Shown: positions 35,418-45,103, numbered from the stretch's first letter. The stretch: DNA of 64,000 nt from Candidatus Lernaella stagnicola (GCA_030765525.1 JAVCCK010000042.1:164797-228796), one strand, 5' to 3'. Numbers and translations: made by a program. Notes: generated from the letters alone by a model not told the origin.

Positions 35418-37504
35418 CGCTCCCGCGCCAGCAATTCGTCCAACGTCGGCCCGGCCTTCGCCGGGCTTCTGTCCTCCCGCCGGTGTGACTGCGACGGCAG
35501 AGCAAATTGCGCACGCAACAACGCGGCGATCATTTCATGTCCGCGCACCGAGGGGTGAACGTCGTCCAAAAACCAATCGCGACGCGGCTCGCCTTTCAGG
35601 GGCATTTCCGACAGGTCAAAATACTGCACGTGGTCGTTTTCGGCGGCCACGCGACGCATTTTGGCGGCGTAATCGGGATGGATCGGTTTCCAATCGGAAC
35701 TGATTTCCGGCATCAGGATCAATGTTGTGCCATTGCGCCGGCAAAATTCGCTCAAGCCCCACAGCACGGACTCGTGCGACGGCTTGACTCGTTGGCGACC
35801 CAATCGCTCGTCGCCCGCTGCGACCCGAAACGCATGCTGCCGCGCGGTCAAAAAGCGCCAATGAACCGCCAATTGAAACACATCGCTGTGGCTTTGCAGA
35901 AAGCGGTACGCCCTGATCGGCCAAACGGAAGCGAATTGCGTCACCAAAGCGCTCTCCCGCAGTGGATCGCCCGGCGACAGGCTGAGCCGCCGCAACCGCT
36001 CGCGCTGCTGCAGGTAGTAATCGGCCGCCCCGGCCCCGAGACCCGCGTTGCCGCCGAAATAGAAAAACAGCACGTCCAGCGGCGGATTCAAGTCGCGCGC
36101 GGTCAAAAACAAATACAACTGCAGGTCGCCGTACCCCGGCCGAGCCCACACCTGCGGTAGTGGTTCGGGAACATTCGAATTCCGGTCCGATTGCCTCACG
36201 CCCTGTCGTTCAAAAAACAAGAATGGAAAACTTTTCCGCCGGTCCACCAATCCGGAGCCGTACAGGCTCGACGAACCGAGCCAGCCCACGTGCGACCACG
36301 GCGTGTCGCGCACCGTCAAGTTTCGATCGGCTGCGAGATCGGTATCGTGAACCAGATCCCACGTATCCAAAATCGGGCTGGGATCGCGGGCTTCTCGCAA
36401 CGGGCGTACATCACGGGCCTCAAATTCCATCGCGGGCAGCACAATCAACACGACCGCCAACCACGCCGGCACGGCAAACCATCCAGCGGCACTGCGACGA
36501 GGCAGGTGCCGCATCAGGTACAGCGCGGGTAGCACCATCATTAATCCGAGGCGCACGATTTGCGGCCAGGCCGGTATCCACAACAACAACCCCCAAAGGA
36601 CGACCAACCACGCCAAGTGCCGCCACGCGGTTCCGCCTTTGTCAGCAGCGGCGTCGGGATGCGTTCGCCGCGCCAAGAGATACCCGCCGACCCCACCGAA
36701 GAAAAGCACGATCGGCCACGGCACGCCGCCGGGCGCGACAACAACCAACGCCGCGGCTGTTGCCCCGATTCCCCACCTCGGTTCGACTCGCCAGAGCCAT
36801 ACGGCCACCCCGGCCAGCAACGCCGCCCCCAATAACTTCACCCACCACGGCGTCGGCGGCGGCCAGTGGCGCACCCCACCAACCGTCTCCAATTGCACGG
36901 CGCCCAACGCCACGAACGACGCCGTCCCCGTCCCGGCCGGATCGACGCCCGCCAGATCGTCGAGCACTTCCACTCGCAACACGCCCGCCGCTGTGTCCGG
37001 GCGCGGTCGCAAGGGAATCGTCATGGATCCCGGCTCATTCGCCTCGGTCAGCGCCACGACGCTGCGGCCCTCGTCGTCGACTTGAAATTCGAGTGTGAAA
37101 ACAAACAGCGGTTCATCCAAGGGCCGGGCCGTCGGTTCCGGCGGTACAACGCGGCCGGCTCGTTTCTGGGAATCGGCAAGGTGTGGGTACCAGGACCGCT
37201 CACCGTCGCGCTTGGTGCGAAGGGTCAGGATGGGAACGCTGCCGGGCTCGTAAAAAATGCGGGCATCGCCAAAACCCTGCAGCGGAATCCGCACGCGTTG
37301 CGCGTTCTTAAGCGGAATAAAAAGCGGTCGCTCCGGCGTAGCCCAAAGGTAATCCGGCCGCCAGGGGCGCGACGGCCCGGCGACCTGAATTTGCTGAATG
37401 ACGCGCTGGAACGATACGTGTACTTCCGCCGCAAGCAGCCAACCGCAACCGGCGGCGGCCAGCAGGGTCATCGCGAACAACGCATAGCGGCGAATTGTCG
37501 ACAT
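35414..37504 (-). CDS. Membrane protein with SGNH/GDSL-hydrolase-like domain
   Basis: A 696-residue protein. After an N-terminal membrane anchor (TLLAAAGCGWLL) comes a beta-rich extracytoplasmic domain, then about five membrane helices (residues 230-380), and a C-terminal SGNH-like domain. Block I reads WLGSSSLYGSG, with Ser where GDS has Asp; block V is well kept as DVHPSVRGH with the Asp-His pair. Such domains act as O-acetyltransferases or esterases on surface sugars (compare AlgX/DltD-type proteins). The start at 37504 is chosen for its signal-anchor; the frame extends 36 bp upstream. Confidence is moderate because block I is altered. Confidence 0.65.
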   Translation of the reverse strand: MSTIRRYALFAMTLLAAAGCGWLLAAEVHVSFQRVIQQIQVAGPSRPWRPDYLWATPERPLFIPLKNAQRVRIPLQGFGDARIFYEPGSVPILTLRTKRDGERSWYPHLADSQKRAGRVVPPEPTARPLDEPLFVFTLEFQVDDEGRSVVALTEANEPGSMTIPLRPRPDTAAGVLRVEVLDDLAGVDPAGTGTASFVALGAVQLETVGGVRHWPPPTPWWVKLLGAALLAGVAVWLWRVEPRWGIGATAAALVVVAPGGVPWPIVLFFGGVGGYLLARRTHPDAAADKGGTAWRHLAWLVVLWGLLLWIPAWPQIVRLGLMMVLPALYLMRHLPRRSAAGWFAVPAWLAVVLIVLPAMEFEARDVRPLREARDPSPILDTWDLVHDTDLAADRNLTVRDTPWSHVGWLGSSSLYGSGLVDRRKSFPFLFFERQGVRQSDRNSNVPEPLPQVWARPGYGDLQLYLFLTARDLNPPLDVLFFYFGGNAGLGAGAADYYLQQRERLRRLSLSPGDPLRESALVTQFASVWPIRAYRFLQSHSDVFQLAVHWRFLTARQHAFRVAAGDERLGRQRVKPSHESVLWGLSEFCRRNGTTLILMPEISSDWKPIHPDYAAKMRRVAAENDHVQYFDLSEMPLKGEPRRDWFLDDVHPSVRGHEMIAALLRAQFALPSQSHRREDRSPAKAGPTLDELLARER

Positions 37505-37636
37505 GGGCGGAGTATACCGAATATCGGTCCGCCTGAGCACGCTTTCGTATCACGACCCTTGCGGCGGGCGACGAGATTCTCTAACTTCGTGTGTCACGAG
37601 AGAGGTACACTGCGCGGGTCGGAGGAGGCAGAGGCC

Positions 37637-38638
37637 ATGAGACGTAAATCGTGGATCACCCTATTGCTCGTGAGCGTTCTGGCGCTCGCGACGGGAGCCT
37701 TTTTCGCCTGTGAGGATAAAGAGGTAGCCGACATCCCGCCGCCGGGCGTCTATCAACCCGGCAGCGGCGGCGGTGGATTCAACTGCGACATCTCGGCCGA
37801 CGGTTTGGAGGAAGTAGAGTTTTCCGCCAACTGTTTCGACGGCTCCGGCACCGGCGCGATGCTCACCGTGGATTCCGTTCTCGGCGAGGGGGAAGTTCTC
37901 GTCAGCGGCGTTCGTGTGCAGTTGACCGGCGCTTTCGACTTGGCGTCGATTAACAACGGGAAAATCGAGGCGTCCATCGGCTGCGATTCCTACCAGAAGT
38001 GCAGCTATCCTTTTAAGAAAAGCGCGGACGACTACGTCTTGCGTCTCGACACCTCCGATTGCGGTGAGATCGTCAAACCGCAGGAAATCACGCTCAGGCT
38101 TTTCGACGCCGACACGGAAACCAACCATGTGATGTGCGCCGTGACGCTCGGCGAAGTCACCGGCGAGGACGACGACACCGGCGGCGACGAATGGAACTGC
38201 GACATCCCCGGCGACGACCTGGTCGCCCTGCCCTACAGCGCCAACTGTTTCGACCCCTTCGATGCGGGCAATGAAATCGAAGTGACCGAAGTGCTCGGCA
38301 CCCAGGAAACGCTCGTCGACGGCGCGCGTTTCGAAGTGCGCGGGGCGCACGATCTCGCTTCGATTGCTTCAGGAAAATTCGAGCTGACGATCGGCTGCCC
38401 CTCCGGGGCCGTCTATCCAAAATGCAGTTGGCCGTTTGAGACGCCCCAGGGCGATTTTCAAACGCGCGTGCAGGTCGCCAACTGCGACCCGGCCACGCCG
38501 GCCGACCGCATCACGCTCAACGTGTGGGACGAAGACGAAAGCCGGAACACCACGGTCTGCGAAATTACGATCGGTGAACCCGCCGACGATGATGATGACA
38601 ACGACGACAATAACGACGACAACGATTCGACGATCTAA
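37637..38638 (+). CDS. Lipoprotein with two tandem Cys-containing domains and Asp/Asn tail
   Basis: A 333-residue lipoprotein with lipobox FFAC (Cys25). Residues about 43-175 and 183-315 are two copies of one domain: both have a WNCDI/FNCDI start, YSANCFD or FSANCFD, a FDLASI or HDLASI segment, IGC..., KCSYPF or KCSWPF, and a final CEITIGE or CAVTLGE. Five or six Cys per copy align, which suggests conserved disulphides. The last 18 residues are D/N-rich. GGAGG lies upstream. It is followed 9 bp later by a Sua5-like gene. Function unknown; the domain reads like a small beta-sandwich. Confidence 0.8.
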   Translation: MRRKSWITLLLVSVLALATGAFFACEDKEVADIPPPGVYQPGSGGGGFNCDISADGLEEVEFSANCFDGSGTGAMLTVDSVLGEGEVLVSGVRVQLTGAFDLASINNGKIEASIGCDSYQKCSYPFKKSADDYVLRLDTSDCGEIVKPQEITLRLFDADTETNHVMCAVTLGEVTGEDDDTGGDEWNCDIPGDDLVALPYSANCFDPFDAGNEIEVTEVLGTQETLVDGARFEVRGAHDLASIASGKFELTIGCPSGAVYPKCSWPFETPQGDFQTRVQVANCDPATPADRITLNVWDEDESRNTTVCEITIGEPADDDDDNDDNNDDNDSTI

Positions 38639-38647
38639 GGAAAGCAA

Positions 38648-39265
38648 ATGGCGAAGGCCGAACTGTTTCACATACACCCGGAGAACCCGCAGATGCGGTT
38701 GATCGGCAAGACTGTCGACATATTGAACCGCGGCGGTATTGTCGTCCATCCGACCGACACGACCTACGCCTTCGGCGTCCACCTGGAAAACAAAAAGGGC
38801 ATCGAATCGTTGTACCGCATCAAGGGCAAATCGCTGGACCGGCCGCTGTCGCTGCTGTGCGCCGACCTGTCGAATATCGCCGAGTATGCCAAGGTTGACG
38901 ACGTCGCCTACCGCGCGATGAGGCGTCTGCTGCCCGGGCCCTATACCTTCATTCTGCCCGCCACCAAGGCCGCGCCGCGCATCACGCAGACGCCGCGCAA
39001 GGAAGTCGGGCTGCGCTGCCCCGCCGACAACATTCTGCAGGCGCTGGCTAGTGAAATCGGCCTGCCGCTGGTTAGTACCAGCGTGCGCGCCCTGGACGGC
39101 GAACTGCTGGCCGACCCCGACGACATCATGCGGCTTTTCGGACACGAGGTAGATTTGATCATCGACGCCGGTTACATCTACCCGGAACCCAGTACCATCA
39201 TTTCTTTTATGGAAGGTTTCCCGGAGATCATCCGGGAGGGCAAGGGCTCGGTCGAAGACTTGTAG
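38648..39265 (+). CDS. Sua5/YciO/YrdC-family protein
   Basis: A 205-residue YrdC-fold protein. Motifs: VVHPTDTTYAFGVHLEN, the KGKSLDRPLSLLC nucleotide-binding segment and GPYTFILPATKAAP. Sua5/TsaC members make threonylcarbamoyl-AMP for tRNA t6A37. The length and the N-terminal HPENPQ match the YciO subgroup, whose exact role is less certain. AAGGAAAG precedes the ATG. It lies 9 bp after the tandem-domain lipoprotein and is convergent with plsC. Confidence 0.88.
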   Translation: MAKAELFHIHPENPQMRLIGKTVDILNRGGIVVHPTDTTYAFGVHLENKKGIESLYRIKGKSLDRPLSLLCADLSNIAEYAKVDDVAYRAMRRLLPGPYTFILPATKAAPRITQTPRKEVGLRCPADNILQALASEIGLPLVSTSVRALDGELLADPDDIMRLFGHEVDLIIDAGYIYPEPSTIISFMEGFPEIIREGKGSVEDL

Positions 39266-39277
39266 GTCGCGCCCGCT

Positions 39278-39994
39278 TCAACCACGCAACGCCAGACACC
39301 CTGCCTCAATCACGCACTTGGTTTCGGCGGCCAGTTCGTCGACGGTTTTTCCTTCGGCCGCAATCGGCGGATGGAAACGCAGTTTCACTTCTCCCTTGCG
39401 GAAGCGCACGATTTTCGCCGGTAGGATCTTTCCCGTGTCTTCAACGCTCACCGGCAGGATCGGCAGGTCGAATTCCTTCGCCATGATAAAGGCGCCCATT
39501 TTGTAATCGCCGAATTCGCCGGGCTGCTGCCGCGTGCCTTCGGGAAAAACGCAAAGGCTGCGGCCGGCCTCGAGAATGAGCCGGTCGACATCTCGCTCCA
39601 ACCGGACCATATCGGTTTTGCCCTCGTCCCGGTGCACGGGCACCTGCCCGGCCAGCGTCATGCACCAGCCGAGCACCGGGATTTTGAAGAGCGACGCCTT
39701 GGCCAGCATGCGGATAGGCACCGGCGATTGCACGTAGAGCACGGTAGTGTCCAGGTGGCTGCGGTGGTTGACCACCACCACGTAGGTCCGTTGCGGGTCA
39801 ACGTTCTGCTTGCCGAACGCTTGCAGTTTCATCCCGGCAATCCACGCCACCGTGCGCGACCAGATCGTCGCGTGCCGGTCGATAAGACGGCCTTTGATGC
39901 CCACGAGCATGAACGCCACCGCGCTCATCGCGAACACGAGGGTGGAAAGCACGATGCCGGTGATCACCAAGACGTTGCGAATCGCTTGGATCAT
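39278..39994 (-). CDS. plsC: 1-acyl-sn-glycerol-3-phosphate acyltransferase
   Basis: A 238-residue membrane-associated acyltransferase that makes phosphatidic acid from lysophosphatidic acid. The NHX4D motif (NHRSHLDTTVLY) and the FPEGTRQ motif are intact, preceded by two hydrophobic segments. The ATG at 39994 overlaps the rlmD stop by 1 base (TGATG) and gives the usual membrane N-terminus; the longer frame is rlmD antisense of its own frame and is rejected. It is co-transcribed with rlmD. Confidence 0.92.
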   Translation of the reverse strand: MIQAIRNVLVITGIVLSTLVFAMSAVAFMLVGIKGRLIDRHATIWSRTVAWIAGMKLQAFGKQNVDPQRTYVVVVNHRSHLDTTVLYVQSPVPIRMLAKASLFKIPVLGWCMTLAGQVPVHRDEGKTDMVRLERDVDRLILEAGRSLCVFPEGTRQQPGEFGDYKMGAFIMAKEFDLPILPVSVEDTGKILPAKIVRFRKGEVKLRFHPPIAAEGKTVDELAAETKCVIEAGCLALRG

Positions 39995-41259
39995 CAGCGC
40001 TCCAGAACAGCTACAGTTTCCAAGTGGAATGTCTGCGGAAACATATCGAAAGCCTGCACGCTTGCCAACCGATACCGGAACCCGTTCAGCCTCGCCACAT
40101 CGGCCAGCAGACTCTTGGGCTCGCACGATACGTAGACGATGCGCCGCGGCCCCAGCGCGCCCAGGAGGTCCACGCCGCGCGGCCCGAGTCCTTCACGCGG
40201 CGGATCGAGCAAAACCGCCTCGAACTGCTGCTTTTTCCGAGCCAGGCTCCCAAGCGTCGTCACCGCGTCGCCGCCGATGACCGTCACGTTACTTAGCCCG
40301 TTGCGCCGCGCGTTCTCCGTCAAGAACGAGGCCCCGCGCGCCCACTCCACCGCCGTTACGCGCTTGGCGTGGCGCGCCACGGGCAGCGTGAAATTACCGA
40401 TGCCCGCATACAACTCCAGCACGCGGGTGCTGCGACTCGGCGCGAGGCGTTCCACCGCATAGCCGACCAACTTCTCGTTCAGCGACGGGTTGACCTGCGT
40501 AAAGCAGTCGGGCGCATAGCGCAGGTCTAAACCAAACGCCTCATAGCGGCAAAGCGCATCACCGGCGGCTCGTAACGACCGGCTGTCGAGCAGAAACCAA
40601 TCGCTCGGCGCGTGCATTTCGCGGGCATCGACGTAAGGGTGACAGAATACGCGTCGCGGTTCCGTAGAATCCAATACGCCGACGATTTTCACCCTGCCGC
40701 GCGGATAGCGCTCGGCGAACTTCACGGCGGCCTGGAACAAGCCGCTTTCCAACGCGGCGTGCATTTGATGGCAGGAGCGAATTTCGACCAAGTCGCGACT
40801 ACGCCGCCGCGCCATGCCCAGCGAGCCGCCGGGCAGTAGATCCAGCGAACTGCGAACTCGGTAGCGCAGCGGATTCGGCGAGGCGACCAGGGGGGGCACG
40901 TCCACGTCGCCGAATCCCAGGCGTTTTAGGTGGTAGCGTAGAACGTCGCGCTTGGCCTCTAGTTGCGCCTGGTAGTCGAGATGCTGCAATTGGCAGCCGC
41001 CGCAGTCTTCGTAGTGCGGGCACGGCGGGGCGACGCGGTCCGGTCCGACCTCGCGCAATTCGATGAGGTCGGCTTCGAAATACCGTTTCTTGCCCCCCGT
41101 CACCTCGGCCAGCACACGATCGCCCGGCACGGTTCCTTCCACAAAAAAGGAAAATTTCGGCGACATGTCTCGCGCCCGGCCCTTGCCTTTGCCGGAAGGT
41201 GCGATGCTTTCCACAACGATTTCCAGTCGCCGGCCGATTTCGGGTTTCGTCTCTATCAT
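39994..41259 (-). CDS. rlmD: 23S rRNA (uracil-C5)-methyltransferase, TrmA/RlmD family
   Basis: A 421-residue RNA m5U methyltransferase. An N-terminal TRAM domain (VVESIAPSGKGKGRARDMS) is followed by the Fe-S Cys motif (CPHYEDCGGCQLQHL), the SAM motif LELYAGIGNFTLPVA, the DPPREG motif and the catalytic-nucleophile motif VSCEPKSLLAD. The family contains RlmC, RlmD and TrmA; the four-Cys iron-sulphur motif favours RlmD-like. AGGAG lies upstream of the ATG at 41259, which is preferred over the longer frame. First gene of the rlmD-plsC pair. Confidence 0.88.
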   Translation of the reverse strand: MIETKPEIGRRLEIVVESIAPSGKGKGRARDMSPKFSFFVEGTVPGDRVLAEVTGGKKRYFEADLIELREVGPDRVAPPCPHYEDCGGCQLQHLDYQAQLEAKRDVLRYHLKRLGFGDVDVPPLVASPNPLRYRVRSSLDLLPGGSLGMARRRSRDLVEIRSCHQMHAALESGLFQAAVKFAERYPRGRVKIVGVLDSTEPRRVFCHPYVDAREMHAPSDWFLLDSRSLRAAGDALCRYEAFGLDLRYAPDCFTQVNPSLNEKLVGYAVERLAPSRSTRVLELYAGIGNFTLPVARHAKRVTAVEWARGASFLTENARRNGLSNVTVIGGDAVTTLGSLARKKQQFEAVLLDPPREGLGPRGVDLLGALGPRRIVYVSCEPKSLLADVARLNGFRYRLASVQAFDMFPQTFHLETVAVLER

Positions 41260-41349
41260 GGAGTTGGTTCTCCTAAAAAAGGTGCCGGTGGCAAACAAGA
41301 CCCGGTTTCGCTTCTTGACGCCACCGCCGGCAGCAAGGATAACAAAACC

Positions 41350-42957
41350 ATGAAAACATTTTTTACCATTTTGCTATGTATTGCTGTTTTTCTTATTTTT
41401 CCGGCGTGCGGCGACGACGATGACGACGAGATCGCCGAAGCCGATTCCGACGACGATAACGACGATAACGACAACGACGAGATCGCCTTCCCCTTCCCGC
41501 CCGGGTTTCTGTTCGGGGCGGCGACCGCCGGTTTTCAATGCGACATGGGCTGCCCGACGCTCGACGAGGCAAGTTGCACCGACACCGCGTCGGATTGGTA
41601 TCAGTTCGTCACGAATCCGCAAACCGTCGCACACCCCCTTTCCTTTGTCGCCGGTGAGGACCCGGCTGTCGTCGGCCCCGGGCACTGGGAGCTTTACGAA
41701 GACGACTTCGATCTGGCCCGTGACGAACTGCACAGCAACGCGTTTCGCATGAGCCTGGAATGGAGCCGCATCTTCCCGCAATCGACCGTCGGCGTGGAGG
41801 GAACCGAAGCCCTGCGCGAAATCGCCGACGCCGACGCCCTGGCGCACTACCACGCGGTGTTCGCGGCGCTGCGCGAGCGCGGCATCACGCCACTGGTCAC
41901 CCTGCACCACTACACGCTGCCCACGTGGCTTCACGACGGGGTCGGCTGCACGCTGGACTTTCGCCGTTGCACGGCCCGCGGCTGGCTGGACCGGGAGCGT
42001 GCCGTTACCGAAATCGCCAAGTACGCCGGTTTCGCGGCGCGTGAGTTCGGCGCAGAAGTCGACCTGTGGGCGACGCAGAACGAGCCCTTCGCGGTGTTGC
42101 TCTCGGGCTATCTCATGCCCACTCCCACGCGTACCAATCCGCCGCTGCGTCTGGTTGACGACGCCTCGTTCAAGACCGCCTTCCTGGCCATGATCGAGGC
42201 GCACGCCCGCATGTACGACGCCGTGCACAGCGCCGATGTCTACGACGCCGACAACAACGGCGAGGCGGCGAGCGTCGGGCTCGTGTACGCCATCGCCCCT
42301 TTTCGCCCGCTCGATCCGAACAACCCGTGGGATGTGTCGGCCGCCGAAAACGGCTTCTACCTGTGGAACTCCGCCTTCCTCAACGCCGCGTGCTCAGGCG
42401 AACTCGACGCCAACCTCGACGGCGAATCGCAATACCGCGACGACCTGGACGGGCGCATGGACTGGCTCGGCCTAAATTACAAAGTTGTCGTGAAACTGGC
42501 GGGTCTGCCCTTCCCGCTGATCCCCTGGGTGTCGCCACTAAGTAACTTCAACCCGCTGAGCCTCGACATGAGCCTGGTTGATCCCAGCGCCTTGTACGAC
42601 ATGGCGATGTGGCTGACCGAAACCTACGGCCTGCCGATCTACGTCACCGAAAACAACGGCCAACACGTTCCGCGCGGAGACATCGATACCGAAATCCGCC
42701 TGGTCGTCGAAAACCTCAGTTGGCTGGCCCGCGCCGTCGAGGATGGAGTGGACGCCCGCGGCTATTTCTATTGGTCCTTCATGGACAACTACGAATGGAA
42801 CCACGGCACGAGCATTCGCTTGGGGCTTTATCGCGTTGAACCCGACGACCCGACAAAGCAACGACATGCGCGCGAGACCGTCGAGGTTTTCAGCGCCATC
42901 GCCCAAGCCGGTGGCGTCCCCGCCGACCTGGCTGCGCGGTTCCCGATTGCGAAGTGA
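41350..42957 (+). CDS. Glycoside hydrolase family 1 lipoprotein (beta-glucosidase-like)
   Basis: A 535-residue lipoprotein: lipobox FPAC (Cys20), an Asp/Asn linker to about residue 48, then a GH1 TIM barrel. GH1 marks: FLFGAATAGFQCD at the start, MSLEWSRIFP, HHYTLPTWLHD, the acid/base NEP in ATQNEPFAV and the nucleophile region YVTENNGQ, where the usual ENG reads ENNG. The C-terminal FYWSFMDNYEWNHG is standard. GH1 enzymes are usually cytoplasmic, so an outer-membrane-anchored version is notable. Divergent from rlmD by about 90 bp. Likely substrates are beta-linked oligosaccharides. Confidence 0.9.
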   Translation: MKTFFTILLCIAVFLIFPACGDDDDDEIAEADSDDDNDDNDNDEIAFPFPPGFLFGAATAGFQCDMGCPTLDEASCTDTASDWYQFVTNPQTVAHPLSFVAGEDPAVVGPGHWELYEDDFDLARDELHSNAFRMSLEWSRIFPQSTVGVEGTEALREIADADALAHYHAVFAALRERGITPLVTLHHYTLPTWLHDGVGCTLDFRRCTARGWLDRERAVTEIAKYAGFAAREFGAEVDLWATQNEPFAVLLSGYLMPTPTRTNPPLRLVDDASFKTAFLAMIEAHARMYDAVHSADVYDADNNGEAASVGLVYAIAPFRPLDPNNPWDVSAAENGFYLWNSAFLNAACSGELDANLDGESQYRDDLDGRMDWLGLNYKVVVKLAGLPFPLIPWVSPLSNFNPLSLDMSLVDPSALYDMAMWLTETYGLPIYVTENNGQHVPRGDIDTEIRLVVENLSWLARAVEDGVDARGYFYWSFMDNYEWNHGTSIRLGLYRVEPDDPTKQRHARETVEVFSAIAQAGGVPADLAARFPIAK

Positions 42958-43012
42958 TCGCCGCCCACCTGTATGTCTTGCTCGCAACCGTCCGCGCCGC
43001 TATCCTGCCGGT

Positions 43013-44311
43013 ATGCAAAGACATTGCGCGATCCTCGTGACTCTAATCGCCCTCATGCTGGCGACAACCGGCTGCTTCGACATGGAATCGGAAGTGAAGG
43101 TGCTGGTCGACGGCAGCGGCTTCGTCACTGTATGGGTGCGCATGCCCGAGCGAACGGCGATCATCGGCGCCGCGTCGATGGGCTCGACCCTCACGCGGGA
43201 AAAGGCTGCCGTGCTCAATCGGCTGGACAAGGTTTTCTACGAACGCGAAGGCGTGGAGTTGCTCGAACGCGTGATTCTCACGCAGGGCGACCACCTCGTG
43301 CTTCGCTATCGTTACTCATTCGACACGCCGCGCGACCTGAACCGCTTTTGGGTTCAGCCCGAAAACGCCGAGCAGGACGTCACCTTGAAAAACGGTCGCC
43401 TCGCCTTCGCCACAACCGGCGAGGGTTGCGGGACGCGATACGAAACCGCGCTGGCCCTGCCGCCCGTCACCTTCGAAAGCATGAATCGCGTGGCCGACGA
43501 CATCCTGGGACAGCAATCGCCCGAGGCGCGCCGCGCCCTGATTGAAGAATACTACAAGGGCCGCTTCCGCCTGCGCCTGGTCGTACCGGGCAAGGTCGTG
43601 GCCAGCGACGCGCCGCAAGTTGATACCGGCGGCAACCCGATGTGGGAGAGCAACGTGCTCGAACTGTATCGTAACGGTCTGACGGCCAAGGCCACCTCGC
43701 ATGTGGATTGCGGCGACGAAGCGCCGCGCACTCCGGCGGCCGACGAAACGCCGCCACTGCCCGCCCCAACACTCACCGAGGGCGTCAAACCGACGATTCC
43801 CGACGTGCTGGCGGTGCTGGGTCAGTGGGGCGATCTGCTGAGTCTCGAACTCGACGCAACGGTCGGACGCCGCTCGAGCCTGGCCGTCGCCTACCGCATC
43901 GACAGCCGCGTGGACAGCGCCGTGGAAAGCCTGCTGCTGACGGTCATCGGCACGCTGCCCACGATCGCCGGCGACTGGGATTGGAGCCGGGCGCGTGACC
44001 AGAAAGGCCGGCTGGTCCTCACACTGCGCACCAAAAAGCCGCTGCGCCTGGATAAAACGGGTAGTTCGATGCTCTTTGCCGGAACCGACGGCGGGCTGTA
44101 CGTCTTCCGCCTCAAGCTGCCCGCGCTGGTACCCGCCGGCACGCAGGTGCCCGAACACGTGGGGCCGGTGATGTTGCGGGTTAGTGTGAAAATGCCCGGC
44201 GAGATTCGGCGCACCAACGCGACCTTCCTCGAGGATGGCACGGCGCGCTGGGTGTTGACGGCGCGCGATCTGCGCGGCCCCGTCACTCTCGAAGCGATTT
44301 CGGAAAAATAA
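43013..44311 (+). CDS. Lipoprotein of unknown function
   Basis: A 432-residue lipoprotein with lipobox ATTGC (Cys21). The N-terminal part (FDMESEVKVLVDGSGFVTVW) resembles the short beta-barrel lipoproteins of LppM type; the middle is helical; the C-terminal third is again beta-rich. No catalytic motif is seen. It follows the GH1 gene by 55 bp and may be co-transcribed. The frame extends upstream into GH1, but the ATG at 43013 gives the signal peptide. It has no Asp linker, unlike most lipoproteins here. Confidence 0.75.
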   Translation: MQRHCAILVTLIALMLATTGCFDMESEVKVLVDGSGFVTVWVRMPERTAIIGAASMGSTLTREKAAVLNRLDKVFYEREGVELLERVILTQGDHLVLRYRYSFDTPRDLNRFWVQPENAEQDVTLKNGRLAFATTGEGCGTRYETALALPPVTFESMNRVADDILGQQSPEARRALIEEYYKGRFRLRLVVPGKVVASDAPQVDTGGNPMWESNVLELYRNGLTAKATSHVDCGDEAPRTPAADETPPLPAPTLTEGVKPTIPDVLAVLGQWGDLLSLELDATVGRRSSLAVAYRIDSRVDSAVESLLLTVIGTLPTIAGDWDWSRARDQKGRLVLTLRTKKPLRLDKTGSSMLFAGTDGGLYVFRLKLPALVPAGTQVPEHVGPVMLRVSVKMPGEIRRTNATFLEDGTARWVLTARDLRGPVTLEAISEK

Positions 44312-45103
44312 TCAGGCCGCCGGCGTGCCCTCGTCGTCGGGATTCGCCAATCCCGCCACCAGCGTCGCCGCTTCGATGATCCGCGCCAACTCCTTGTCGC
44401 GGCAATCCATGATCATCGCGTCCACGCCGTACCAGACCGCCAACGCAGCGCAGGCGCGGTGAATCGCGCGGCGGTGCCGCCGCCCAAAGGAAAGATTGGA
44501 CAACCCGAGGCAGGCCTTGGTATGCGGGAACTTGTCCTTGATGGCTCGCAGCACTTCGAACATCACCTGCCCGCTTTCCGGGTAGGAGACCAAGGGCATC
44601 GCGATGGCATCCAGAAACAAACGCTCGGGCGGCAGCTTGGCGTCCATCGCGCGCAAGTAGATCTTCCGGCAGACGGCGAGTCGGGTTTGCGGGTCGAGTG
44701 AAAAATGGCTGTCGTCGGAGGCCAGCACGATGAGCCCCGCGTCGTGTTCCAAAGCCAGGTCGAGCATCTCGCCCAAGTGCTTGCGACCGGCGGTTGACGA
44801 GTTGATCAGCAGTTTGCGTTTACCCGCCACGTGCGGCGCGACCTGGGCGATCACTTCCGGATTGGGATTGTCCAGGCACAAGCCTACGTTTCCGGCTTCC
44901 AAGGCCTGATAAACGAGCCACACCAAATCATCCACCATGTGGGAAACGGCCTTGCCGTCCCAACCGGCATGGAGGTCCAAGTAGTCGCAGCCGGCGGCGA
45001 TTTGTTCCTGTATGATCGATCGAATCATGATCGTGTCGCGACTGTCCACAGCGCGCGCCACCACGTTGTCGGTTACGGAAACAGCGTCGGCAATGCGGAT
45101 CAT
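44312..45103 (-). CDS. Pterin-binding TIM-barrel protein (DHPS / methyl-THF:corrinoid methyltransferase-like)
   Basis: A 263-residue protein of the pterin-binding family. Marks: repeating barrel segments AGCDYLDLHAGW, VGLCLDNPNPEVIAQV, KLLINSSTAGRK and KACLGLSNLSFG, matching methyltetrahydrofolate:corrinoid methyltransferases (AcsE, MtgA-type) more than FolP. Such enzymes move the N5-methyl of methyl-THF to a corrinoid protein; no corrinoid protein is present nearby. Adjacent stops with the upstream lipoprotein (convergent, 0 bp). Divergent from the DUF169-like gene by about 110 bp. Confidence 0.8.
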   Translation of the reverse strand: MIRIADAVSVTDNVVARAVDSRDTIMIRSIIQEQIAAGCDYLDLHAGWDGKAVSHMVDDLVWLVYQALEAGNVGLCLDNPNPEVIAQVAPHVAGKRKLLINSSTAGRKHLGEMLDLALEHDAGLIVLASDDSHFSLDPQTRLAVCRKIYLRAMDAKLPPERLFLDAIAMPLVSYPESGQVMFEVLRAIKDKFPHTKACLGLSNLSFGRRHRRAIHRACAALAVWYGVDAMIMDCRDKELARIIEAATLVAGLANPDDEGTPAA

